A stretch of DNA of 64,000 nucleotides. Origin: Rhizobium sp. BK313 (GTDB lineage Bacteria; Pseudomonadota; Alphaproteobacteria; Rhizobiales; Rhizobiaceae). The number at the start of each line of letters is the position of its first letter. The first letter of the stretch is position 1. The translations under genes and the position numbers were made by a program. Positions 1-7,929 of this stretch are shown in pieces. Location: the NCBI RefSeq assembly GCF_014193655.1, contig NZ_JACHZQ010000001.1, forward strand, positions 1,674,001 to 1,738,000, in the 5' to 3' direction. The notes below the pieces were generated by a model. The model was not told where the DNA came from and did not search any database. It was given only the letters and a program-made list of their open reading frames with translations.

Positions 1-208
1 AGCAATAACTGAGTTGCTTCAAACCATTCGCCCCGCGCACATCACATAAAATTTGGGCATTGGTGGCTTTTTAGGCGGCATATTGCACAAATGCATAGCA
101 GACGCCTTTTATTTGCACTGCAAAATATGCGTCCTCACGACTATATGAGTGTCAAGCGCTGAGGCGGCAATCGTGCCGCTCGCAACTAGAATGACTGAGG
201 ACAAAACG

Positions 209-352
209 ATGAACCCGATTCGCATTGCTAAGAACTGGATCAGCTACCGCCGTACCCTGAACGAACTCGGCAACCTTTCCAGCCAGACCCTGTCGGATAT
301 CGGCGTTAGCCGCTACGAAATCCGCAACATCGCTTCCCGCTCTTTCCGTTAA
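209..352 (+). CDS. DUF1127 family small protein
   Basis: This encodes a 47-residue basic protein of the DUF1127 (YjiS-like) type common in rhizobia. The core reads [20 protein letters not shown], followed by R-Y-E-I, which is the usual LxxLsxxxLxDIGlxR pattern. An upstream in-frame ATG at 149 would give 67 residues. I prefer the ATG at 209 because a TGAGG Shine-Dalgarno lies 8 bases upstream and the family is normally 45-50 residues long. Short DUF1127 proteins have been linked to RNA turnover and to phosphate and carbon metabolism in Agrobacterium, but the role of this copy is not evident from the sequence. A terminator follows immediately, so it is probably transcribed alone. Confidence 0.85.
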   Translation: MNPIRIAKNWISYRRTLNELGNLSSQTLSDIGVSRYEIRNIASRSFR

Positions 353-380
353 TACAACGGACCAAGTGGACTGCCTCAAG

Positions 381-404
381 ACGGCGCTCTTCGGCGCCGT
401 TTTT
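381..404 (+). terminator. Rho-independent terminator after the DUF1127 gene
   Basis: A 7-bp stem ACGGCGC/GCGCCGT (381-387 with 394-400) has a 6-base loop and is followed by a run of T. It lies 28 bases after the DUF1127 stop codon and upstream of the trmFO start. Confidence 0.8.
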
Positions 405-464
405 GATTCGTGCGCCTGCCTAAAGCGATTGGATCGCCGGCCCGCCCGTGGTAATGACGCGCGC

Positions 465-1901
465 ATGACAAATACCAGCTCCTTTTCTCCTATCCATGTA
501 ATCGGCGGCGGCCTTGCCGGCTCCGAAGCTGCTTGGCAGATTGCCAGCGCCGGGGTGCCCGTCATCCTGCATGAAATGCGCGGCGTGCGCGGCACCGAGG
601 CGCACAAGACCGACGATCTGGCAGAACTCGTCTGCTCCAACTCCTTCCGCTCCGACGATGCGACCAGCAACGCCGTTGGCGTCATCCATGCGGAAATGCG
701 CCTGGCCGGCTCGCTGATCATGGCTTCGGCCGATAAACATCAGGTTCCCGCAGGCGGCGCGCTCGCGGTGGATCGTGATGGATTTTCCACGGCAGTGACA
801 CAGGCGATCGAAACCCACCCGCTGATCACGGTCGTGCGCGAAGAGATGCAGGGATTGCCGCCGAAGGAATGGGACCAGGCCATCATCGCCACCGGTCCCT
901 TGACCGCACCGGGGCTCGCCAGCGCCATCCAGGCAGAAACCGGCGCGGATGCACTTGCCTTTTTCGACGCCATTGCGCCGATCGTCTATCGCGACAGCAT
1001 CAACATGGACATTTGCTGGTACCAATCCCGTTACGACAAGGTCGGCCCCGGCGGTACAGGCAAGGACTACATCAACTGCCCGATGGACGAAGCCCAATAC
1101 AATGCCTTCGTCGATGCGCTGATCGCCGGCGATGCTGTCGGTTTCAAGGAATGGGAAGGCACGCCCTATTTCGACGGCTGCCTGCCGATCGAGGTGATGG
1201 CCGAGCGGGGGCGCGAGACGCTGCGCCACGGGCCGATGAAGCCGATGGGCTTGACCAATGCCCATAACCCGACCGTCAAAGCATATGCAGTCGTACAGCT
1301 ACGCCAAGACAATGCGCTCGGCACGCTCTACAACATGGTCGGCTTTCAGACGAAGTTGAAATATGGCGCGCAGGCCGAGATTTTCAGGCTGATCCCGGGC
1401 CTGGAGAATGCCGAATTCGCACGGCTCGGCGGCCTTCACCGTAACACCTATATCAATTCGCCGACCCTGCTCGACCGCTCGTTGATGCTGAAATCGCGGC
1501 CGGGCCTGCGTTTTGCCGGCCAGATTACCGGCTGTGAAGGCTATGTCGAAAGCGCTGGCATCGGCCTGCTCGCCGGCCGTTTTGCCGCTGCCGAACGCAG
1601 GGGCTCGTCGCCGTCCCTGCCGCCGGACACGACAGCGCTGGGGTCGCTGCTCAACCACATTACCGGTGGCCATATCGTTTCCGATGAAGAGCCGGGCAAA
1701 CGCTCCTTCCAGCCGATGAACATCAATTTCGGGCTGTTTCCGGAATTGGAACCGGGTTCGATCGTCAAGCCGGAGGGCGTCAAGCGCTTCCGTGGCAAGG
1801 ACAAAACGATCATGAAACGGCAACTCATCGCCAAGCGAGCGCTTGCGGATTGCGCAGGGTGGCTTGGCGTTCGGGCGCCCGCCGTCGCCGAAAGCGCTTG
1901 A
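465..1901 (+). CDS. trmFO: TrmFO, folate/FAD-dependent tRNA (uracil-54) methyltransferase
   Basis: TrmFO (formerly Gid) makes 5-methyluridine at position 54 of tRNA, taking the carbon from methylenetetrahydrofolate and the electrons from FADH2. The 478-residue product has an N-terminal dinucleotide-binding motif GGGLAG (residues 14-19), the conserved VCSNSFRSD segment with Cys57, and the C-terminal [16 protein letters not shown] signature. Length matches the family. The reading frame is open from 366, but the ATG at 465 puts the FAD motif at its usual distance from the N-terminus. It stands alone on this strand, and its 3' end lies next to the end of the convergent small membrane-protein gene. 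Confidence 0.95.
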   Translation: MTNTSSFSPIHVIGGGLAGSEAAWQIASAGVPVILHEMRGVRGTEAHKTDDLAELVCSNSFRSDDATSNAVGVIHAEMRLAGSLIMASADKHQVPAGGALAVDRDGFSTAVTQAIETHPLITVVREEMQGLPPKEWDQAIIATGPLTAPGLASAIQAETGADALAFFDAIAPIVYRDSINMDICWYQSRYDKVGPGGTGKDYINCPMDEAQYNAFVDALIAGDAVGFKEWEGTPYFDGCLPIEVMAERGRETLRHGPMKPMGLTNAHNPTVKAYAVVQLRQDNALGTLYNMVGFQTKLKYGAQAEIFRLIPGLENAEFARLGGLHRNTYINSPTLLDRSLMLKSRPGLRFAGQITGCEGYVESAGIGLLAGRFAAAERRGSSPSLPPDTTALGSLLNHITGGHIVSDEEPGKRSFQPMNINFGLFPELEPGSIVKPEGVKRFRGKDKTIMKRQLIAKRALADCAGWLGVRAPAVAESA

Positions 1902-1908
1902 GCCTCTC

Positions 1909-2370
1909 TCAGGCCTTTGCCGCTGGCTTGGTTGCCGATGGCTTGGAATCATCGCTCGCAACATAATTGCCGAGCAGCCAGAGCGAGACCTCGGCGGCTT
2001 CCGCAGGCGTGGCGAATTCGAACGTGCCGTTGTGATGCGGAGCGTCAAGGAAATCGATGGTCAGACCGCGACCGGTCCCTGAATCCTTGGCGCGCGCCCT
2101 GCCCGGCTCGATCAGATGAACGGCAAAGTGATTGCGCAGGCTGCGCATAAAGCCGGCCTTATCATCATGCAAGCGCACAAAGACGGCCTGGCCGTTGGCC
2201 GTTGTCTGCAACTGCCGAATCGCCTCTGTCGGAAAAGCGCGGCCGAACTCGAGAATGGCAAGTCCGGTATCGTGCAAACCATCTTCCTTGTTCTGCGACG
2301 CCATGCGCGTTGCGAAGAAGGCAAAGAAAACGACGATCGCAAAGAGTATGCACCAGACGATGATGCCCAT
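1909..2370 (-). CDS. Membrane-anchored protein of unknown function, last gene of the secDF cluster
   Basis: This 153-residue protein has one N-terminal membrane segment (about residues 3-20) and a soluble part with no motif I recognise. The C-terminus is rich in Ala, Lys and Ser. A good AGGAG site sits 6-7 bases before the ATG at 2370. The gene follows the NDUFAF6-like gene by 76 bases on the same strand, so it may be cotranscribed with the yajC-secDF-NDUFAF3-like-NDUFAF6-like cluster. It converges on trmFO with only 7 bases between the stops. I do not assign a function. Confidence 0.75.
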   Translation of the reverse strand: MGIIVWCILFAIVVFFAFFATRMASQNKEDGLHDTGLAILEFGRAFPTEAIRQLQTTANGQAVFVRLHDDKAGFMRSLRNHFAVHLIEPGRARAKDSGTGRGLTIDFLDAPHHNGTFEFATPAEAAEVSLWLLGNYVASDDSKPSATKPAAKA

Positions 2371-2446
2371 AGCGGCTCTCCTGGGATGCGAGCAAATGGT
2401 TCGGCGATCTCTATAAGCCCTGAGACTTGCGCGAACGTGGTCGATT

Positions 2447-3307
2447 TCAGATTTTCTTGGCCATGGTGGCTAGCGCCATTCGCATCTGCCGGCGCCATTG
2501 CGGCTGCTGGAAAGATCGATCGAACAAGTTGGCGCCCAGGACCTGCGCACGTTTCAGCACAGGCTCCGCCAAGACGACCGGCAGGAAAGCCGGAAACACC
2601 GTTGGCGAGATATTGCCGGCAGCCCTGGCCTTCGCCAGGTGTTCGCGCCCGAGGCCGGCGAACGCCTCGATGGAAGCAGAAATCCGCGCCGTATCCTTGC
2701 CCTCAAGGAAGCTATCGCGATCGAGGCCTGTCGCCGTCAGAATTTCCAGCGGCAAATAGAGCTGACCACGGCTGCGGTGCAGCGGCATGAGCAACAGCAG
2801 CCCAGCAATCGCCTGCGCTACGCCGGCATGGCCGGCGGCCTCGGCCGAGCGACGGGCATCCTCCGGCGATTGCACAAGGCTCGCAAGCTGGATCAGCGCC
2901 GACGCGGTCTCGCCGGCATAACCTTCCAGCGTGCCGCGCGTTTCCATAGGATCGTCATAGAGATCGAAGATACGTGCGTCGATCATATCGATCAGCGTTT
3001 GACGCGGCAGGCGATGCAGCTCGATCGCGGCAAGAAGTTCGGCGGCGATGGGGTTGGCCGCACTCGATCCATGCGCCTGCCCTTCGAGCAGATCGCGCCA
3101 ATATTGCATGCGCACTTCGCCCGGCAACGGCTCGTGGACGAGATCGCGAATGCGCGCCAGCTCCGCGTTGAAGGCGTAGAGTGCGGCAAGTGCGCCGCGT
3201 TTATCCTCCGGCGCCAGCAGGCAGGCGAGATAGCGATCACGATCGGTGTCGCGAAGCGTCGCCAGGCAAAGATCCTGGTTGCTACGGGGCGCAGCTGCTG
3301 TCGTCAT
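2447..3307 (-). CDS. Squalene/phytoene synthase-family protein, NDUFAF6-like
   Basis: The 286-residue protein has the all-alpha fold signature of the squalene/phytoene synthase family: AALYAFNAELARIRDLV near residue 40, YWRDLLEG near 70, and LYLPLEIL near 185. Active enzymes carry two Asp-rich metal-binding motifs. Here the first region reads FNAELARIRDLV, so the DxxxD pattern is not preserved, which argues against prenyl-diphosphate condensation. This is typical of the group that includes the mitochondrial complex I assembly factor NDUFAF6. Its immediate upstream neighbour is an NDUFAF3-like gene, 19 bases away, which supports a role in respiratory complex I assembly (inference). Annotation pipelines often call this family phytoene synthase. 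Confidence 0.85.
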   Translation of the reverse strand: MTTAAAPRSNQDLCLATLRDTDRDRYLACLLAPEDKRGALAALYAFNAELARIRDLVHEPLPGEVRMQYWRDLLEGQAHGSSAANPIAAELLAAIELHRLPRQTLIDMIDARIFDLYDDPMETRGTLEGYAGETASALIQLASLVQSPEDARRSAEAAGHAGVAQAIAGLLLLMPLHRSRGQLYLPLEILTATGLDRDSFLEGKDTARISASIEAFAGLGREHLAKARAAGNISPTVFPAFLPVVLAEPVLKRAQVLGANLFDRSFQQPQWRRQMRMALATMAKKI

Positions 3308-3326
3308 GCCCTTGCCTGATCCCTCG

Positions 3327-3713
3327 TCAAACGGCGATCAGTGCCGCGGCCACGGCGCGCGACTCGGACAGCATGATATTGAACGTGCGAACAGCCGCCC
3401 CCGTGCTCATCGGATCGGAAGAAATCTGCTTGGCGCGCAGCGCCGCTTTCAGTTCCGAGGGTAACGGCCGCAGTTCCAGGCCTGTGCCGACCAGCAGCAC
3501 TTCGATCTCAGCAGCTTCATCGAGCACCTTCTGGAAATGCGCCGGCGTCAGCGCGTCCTCCAGCGTCATATCCCAACCGTAGATGCCGGAGGGTAGGCAG
3601 AGCAGCGAGCCGCGATGCGACATGTCGGCAAAGCGAAAGCCGCCGTTGCCGTAAGCGTCGATTGGTGCGCGGCCGGGAAAATGCGCGTTCCGGATTTCTA
3701 TGCCTTTTGCCAC
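3327..3713 (-). CDS. Mth938-like domain protein (DUF498), NDUFAF3-like
   Basis: A 128-residue single-domain protein of the Mth938/DUF498 type, recognisable from GGFRFADMSHRGSLLCLPSG, the WDM turn, VLLVGTG near residue 73, and the SSDPMSTGAAVRTFNIMLSE segment. The human homologue NDUFAF3 is a complex I assembly factor. The gene starts 4 bases after secDF stops and is followed 19 bases later by the NDUFAF6-like gene, so the three are almost certainly cotranscribed. A role in membrane-protein or complex I biogenesis is inferred from the homologue and the location. Confidence 0.9.
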   Translation of the reverse strand: MAKGIEIRNAHFPGRAPIDAYGNGGFRFADMSHRGSLLCLPSGIYGWDMTLEDALTPAHFQKVLDEAAEIEVLLVGTGLELRPLPSELKAALRAKQISSDPMSTGAAVRTFNIMLSESRAVAAALIAV

Positions 3714-3717
3714 TCTG

Positions 3718-6261
3718 TCACACCGCTGGTTTGCCTGATTGCACGTCGCCCCCTGCCTGTCCCTTATTTTCGTCGCCGGCCTGGAATTTATCCGGGCGCA
3801 GCTTGAAGACGATCAGGACCGGTGCCGCGATATAGATCGACGAAAACGTGCCGACCGCGACGCCGAAGAGCAAGACGAAGGTGAAGGAGCGGATCACCTC
3901 GCCGCCGAATATATAGAGCGCGAGCAGCGCCAGCAACGTCGTCGCCGAGGTCAAAACCGTGCGTGATAGCGTCTGATTGATCGAAGCATCGATCAGAATC
4001 GGCAATGGCATCTGCGAATAGCGCTTCAGATTCTCACGCATGCGGTCATAGACGACGACCGTATCGTTCAGCGAATAGCCGACGATGGTCAAAAGTGCGG
4101 CAATACCCGTCATATTGAATTCCATGCCGGTCAGCACGAAAAGGCCAAGCGTCAGGATGACGTCATGCAGCGTCGCCACGATGGCGCCGACGGCAAACTG
4201 CCATTCGAAACGCAGCCAGATATAAATGAGGATCGCTGCCAGAGCCGCCAGAACGGCGAGCGAAGCCGTTGTGCTGATCTCGCCGGAGACGGCAGGGCCG
4301 ACGACCTCGACACGGGAGAAATCGTAATCCCTGCCCAGCTCGTCGCGCACGAGGGTCACGGCGGATTGTTCGGCATTCTCGCCGCCTTGCTGCGCATGCA
4401 CCCGGATCACAGCACTCAGCCGATCGTCCAGCCGCTCGACTTGCACATCGCCTGGAACGACGCTTTGCAGGCGTGATTGAATATTTGTCGGATCAGCAAC
4501 GCCCTGCTTGGCGCGAACTTCGATGATCGAACCGCCAGTGAAATCGATACCGAGATGCATGCCGACCGCTGCAAAGGCAAGCAGGGTTGCCACCGATAAC
4601 GCTGCCGACACCGTAAACGAATAACGCCGGATGCCCATGAAACGAATATTCGCGCCGTCGAAGATGCCGCTTCGCACACCGGCCAGCAGTACACGCGGTT
4701 TGCGATGCGAAATCCAGGCGTCAACGAGCGAACGCGTGACGAAGCAAGCGGTAAAGAAGGTGGTGAAAATACCAGCTATCAACGTCGCAGCAAACCCGCG
4801 AACCGCGCCGCTGCTAACATAGAAAAGGATGGCAGCAACGATGAGCAGCGTCAGATTCGCATCGGCAACGGTGGCAGCCGCCCTGTTGAAGCCGTGGCGC
4901 AGTGCATCGACGAGGAGATGTGTCTTTTTTTCCTCTTCCCGGACGCGCTCGTAGATCAAAACATTTGCGTCAAGCGCGATACCGATGATGAGGACGATAG
5001 CGGCAATCCCCGGCAGGGTCAGCGTAATGCCGAAAAGCCCCATGATTGCCAGAACCATGATGATATTGATGACAAGCGCGATCGTCGCGGCGACACCGAG
5101 CAGCCCATAGAAGCCGATCATCAGCGCGGCAACGAAAATTGCGGCGACAATGCAGGCAGTGATGCCGGAGCGCATCGTTTCATTGCCCAACCCCGGCTCG
5201 ATGGTCCGCTCTTCGACCGTCGTCAGCGTCGCTGGCAGCGGGCCAGATTTCAGCATGATGGCCAAATCCTGCGCGCCCTGCGCGGTGAAATCGCCGGGGA
5301 TATCAATATCGCCGGTGGTGATTGCGGTCTTCAATGCGGCCGCCGAAATGACCTGATCGTCAAGCACGACCACGACGTTCTTGCCGAGATTGGCCGCCGT
5401 CGCCTGTGCGAAACGGCTGGTCGATTCAGGCGTCAGTTTGACGGAGATATTGCCGTCATTGCTTTGGGTATTGGACACCGCCACGGCATCGGCAAAGTCG
5501 ATATTCGAAAGGATGGGCTGCTTTTGGACGAGATAGCCAACGGGCGGGTCATCCTCAGAAAACAGCACCTCCGAACCGGCGGGCGGACGGCCGTTCATGG
5601 CGTCCTGCACTTGCATGGATTGATCGATCAGACGGAAGCTGAGCTGAGCGGGCTGGTTCAGAAGGTTCTTCAGGCGCTGTGGATCGGCAAGGCCCGGTAT
5701 CTGGATGACGACCCGGTCCGCCCCCTGCCGACGGATCAGCGGCTCGCCCACCGCCAACTGAGCGATACGGTCGCGGATAACTTTGAGCGACCGTGTCATG
5801 GATGCGGAAACACGCTCATTGATGCCGGCGTCGCTGATATCGATCGTAAGAGCACCATTATCACCCTGCGAAAGAGCCGCTCCGGGCCTGCCGTTGGCAC
5901 TGGTGATCGGCTTCAGGGCATTTATAGCAGCCTGTACCTGCGCGGGATCGTTGACACGGAGCTGGATCTTCTGGCCCGTGCCTGTCAGACCGGAATAGCC
6001 GATATTGACAGTGCGCAACCTGGCGCTGATGTCACCGACAAGGGTCTCCAGCCGATCCCTGACCACATCGCCGCGCTCGATCTTGAGCATGATATGCGAG
6101 CCGCCCTGAAGATCGAGCCCAAGCTCGACTTTCCGTTGCGCAAACCAGGCTGGAAAAGAGGAAAGCTGCTTATCGCTGAGTAGATTGGGCACGGCAAGGA
6201 GAACGCTCAAGAGAACGGCGAACCAGATCAGAACGGTCTTCCACCAGGAGACGTGCAGCAT
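3718..6261 (-). CDS. secDF: SecDF, fused protein-export membrane subunits
   Basis: An 847-residue fusion of SecD and SecF, which use the proton gradient to pull secreted proteins through SecYEG. The SecD half has an N-terminal membrane segment, the GLDLQGGSHIMLKIE motif, a large periplasmic region and DIPGDFTAQGAQDLAIMLKSG. The SecF half has GIDFTGGSIIEVR and VVVYDRMREN. Both halves have the expected six-helix membrane bundles. The frame is open to 6345, but I take the ATG at 6261 (product MLHVSWWKT), because an AGAGAG site precedes it and the usual family length is then matched. yajC lies directly upstream. SecD-SecF fusions are normal in Rhizobiaceae. Confidence 0.95.
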   Translation of the reverse strand: MLHVSWWKTVLIWFAVLLSVLLAVPNLLSDKQLSSFPAWFAQRKVELGLDLQGGSHIMLKIERGDVVRDRLETLVGDISARLRTVNIGYSGLTGTGQKIQLRVNDPAQVQAAINALKPITSANGRPGAALSQGDNGALTIDISDAGINERVSASMTRSLKVIRDRIAQLAVGEPLIRRQGADRVVIQIPGLADPQRLKNLLNQPAQLSFRLIDQSMQVQDAMNGRPPAGSEVLFSEDDPPVGYLVQKQPILSNIDFADAVAVSNTQSNDGNISVKLTPESTSRFAQATAANLGKNVVVVLDDQVISAAALKTAITTGDIDIPGDFTAQGAQDLAIMLKSGPLPATLTTVEERTIEPGLGNETMRSGITACIVAAIFVAALMIGFYGLLGVAATIALVINIIMVLAIMGLFGITLTLPGIAAIVLIIGIALDANVLIYERVREEEKKTHLLVDALRHGFNRAAATVADANLTLLIVAAILFYVSSGAVRGFAATLIAGIFTTFFTACFVTRSLVDAWISHRKPRVLLAGVRSGIFDGANIRFMGIRRYSFTVSAALSVATLLAFAAVGMHLGIDFTGGSIIEVRAKQGVADPTNIQSRLQSVVPGDVQVERLDDRLSAVIRVHAQQGGENAEQSAVTLVRDELGRDYDFSRVEVVGPAVSGEISTTASLAVLAALAAILIYIWLRFEWQFAVGAIVATLHDVILTLGLFVLTGMEFNMTGIAALLTIVGYSLNDTVVVYDRMRENLKRYSQMPLPILIDASINQTLSRTVLTSATTLLALLALYIFGGEVIRSFTFVLLFGVAVGTFSSIYIAAPVLIVFKLRPDKFQAGDENKGQAGGDVQSGKPAV

Positions 6262-6425
6262 CGCTCTCTCGAGTTTTGGCATCTCACTGCGCCCCAACAT
6301 CCGCCGAGGCACGTAAAGGCGCAGTAACACTTTGAATTTGCGCATAGTTCTTTTCGAAAGTCGATTCCGATTTTCAAAGCTGTGCGCTGGCGTGGCAAGC
6401 TGCTTCGACCCGCCCCCATCAAACC

Positions 6426-6776
6426 TTACGCTGCGTCAGCCTTGACCGGTTCGCCCTTGACACGGACTTCCGAGATAGCGCTGCGGACAACGCGGATGCG
6501 GACGCCTTCGGCGATTTCGACTTCCAGTTCCTTGTCGTCGACGACCTTGGTGACCTTGCCAACGATGCCGCCGCCGGTGACGATCTGGTCTCCGCGGCGG
6601 ATATTCTTGAGGACTTCCTCACGCTTCTTCGCCTGGGCGCGCTGCGGGCGGATAAGAAGGAAATACCAAACCACCATCAGCGGCACAAACAGGATAATCA
6701 TTTCAAAGCCGGAACCGCCGAAGACGCTTGCGGCTGAATCTGTCGCGCTCTGAGCATATGCGTTGGTGATAAACAT
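6426..6776 (-). CDS. yajC: YajC, preprotein translocase accessory subunit
   Basis: A 116-residue protein with one membrane helix (about residues 27-44, FVPLMVVWYFLLIRPQ) followed by the YajC core: RPQRAQAKKREEVLKNIRRG, DQIVTGGGIVGKV and the acidic VVDDKELEVEIAEGVRIRVVRSAI. YajC binds SecDF to form the accessory complex of the Sec translocon. Gene order yajC-secDF on one strand is the standard arrangement; the gap to the preferred secDF start is about 165 bases. Confidence 0.95.
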   Translation of the reverse strand: MFITNAYAQSATDSAASVFGGSGFEMIILFVPLMVVWYFLLIRPQRAQAKKREEVLKNIRRGDQIVTGGGIVGKVTKVVDDKELEVEIAEGVRIRVVRSAISEVRVKGEPVKADAA

Positions 6777-6981
6777 CGAGAACTCCCTTGAACGCCTTGC
6801 GGGAACGGGCCCGCGTCAGGTGGCCGGAATATAGTTGCGATCATCGCGAATGCAACAAAAACAGCCGCCAACCGTACTGTTTTCCCGGCCTCTTAGCCTT
6901 TCGGCCGTAGATGGAGCATGGTACCCGGCAGCACAGGGAGCATTTTACTCCTTTCCCGACTAACGTTCTGGAGGAAAAACG

Positions 6982-7854
6982 GTGACCGAAGATCAAAATG
7001 CGCGGATCCTTGCGGAAGTCCGTCGTCTCGCCGACGCGCTCGAACGCCTCGCCGGCCCGGCGCCGGCCGTGAACGATTGGAATGCTGCCGATTGCTTCGT
7101 CTGGGTGCCGGCCCGGCTTTATATGCAGCCTGTCGCGCGGCCGAACCGCGTGGCGCTGGCTCTCATCCGCGGCGTCGACCATGTGCGCGACATTCTTCAT
7201 GAGAACACGCTGCGCTTCGCCGAAGGTTTCGCCGCCAACAACGTGTTGCTGTGGGGCGCGCGCGGCATGGGCAAGTCATCGCTCGTCAAGGCCGTGCACG
7301 AGGATGTGCGCCGCGCCACCGGCGTCTCGCTGAAGCTGATCGAAGTGCATCGCGAGGATATCTCCTCATTGCCGGTGCTGCTCGATATCCTGAAGGCCGC
7401 GCCGCATCGTGTCATCGTATTCTGCGACGACCTTTCCTTCGATCACGACGATACCGCCTACAAGTCGCTAAAGGCGGCGCTGGATGGCGGTGTCGAAGGC
7501 CGGCCGGACAATGTGCTGTTCTACGCCACATCGAACCGTCGCCACTTATTGCCTCGTCATATGATGGAGAACGAGCAATCGACGGCGATCAATCCATCGG
7601 AAGCCGTGGAGGAAAAGGTGTCGCTCTCCGACCGCTTCGGCCTCTGGCTCGGCTTCCACAAGTGCAGCCAGGAAGATTATTTGCAGATGATCGACGGCTA
7701 TGCCGATCATTTCAAGCTTCCCCTCGATCGTGGCCAGATGCATCACGAAGCGCTGGAATGGGCGACAACACGCGGCGCCCGTTCCGGGCGCGTGGCGTGG
7801 CAGTATATTCAGGATCTCGCCGGACGGCAGCGTATCGTGCTGGAGCGGGATTGA
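6982..7854 (+). CDS. DUF815-family AAA+ ATPase
   Basis: A 290-residue P-loop ATPase of the DUF815 family. Walker A is GARGMGKSS at residues 92-100 and Walker B is VIVFCDD at 144-150, followed by the family's SFDHDDTAYKSLKAALDGG, the sensor-like YATSNRRHLLPRHMMEN, and a basic C-terminus. A GGAGG ribosome site precedes the ATG. Cellular function is not established; single-domain AAA+ proteins of this kind are usually predicted to act on nucleic acid or protein partners. It sits alone between two leftward operons and ends at a strong bidirectional terminator. Confidence 0.9.
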   Translation: MTEDQNARILAEVRRLADALERLAGPAPAVNDWNAADCFVWVPARLYMQPVARPNRVALALIRGVDHVRDILHENTLRFAEGFAANNVLLWGARGMGKSSLVKAVHEDVRRATGVSLKLIEVHREDISSLPVLLDILKAAPHRVIVFCDDLSFDHDDTAYKSLKAALDGGVEGRPDNVLFYATSNRRHLLPRHMMENEQSTAINPSEAVEEKVSLSDRFGLWLGFHKCSQEDYLQMIDGYADHFKLPLDRGQMHHEALEWATTRGARSGRVAWQYIQDLAGRQRIVLERD

Positions 7855-7878
7855 TTGCCGCTCTAACCCCGAAACGAC

Positions 7879-7906
7879 AAAAAGCCCGGTAGTGGCCGGG
7901 CTTTTT
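7879..7906. terminator. Bidirectional terminator between the DUF815 gene and the LysM/M23 gene
   Basis: AAAAAGCCCGG (7879-7889) pairs perfectly with CCGGGCTTTTT (7896-7906) across a 6-base loop. The A tract on one side and the T tract on the other serve both convergent genes. Confidence 0.9.
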
Positions 7907-7929
7907 GCAGACTCCTTGAGACGCACTAC

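Noticed and set aside
4705..6183. A 492-codon open frame on the plus strand opposite secDF
   Set aside because: It is entirely antisense to secDF, rich in Arg, Asp, Gln and His as expected for a shadow of high-GC coding DNA, and has no recognisable domain.
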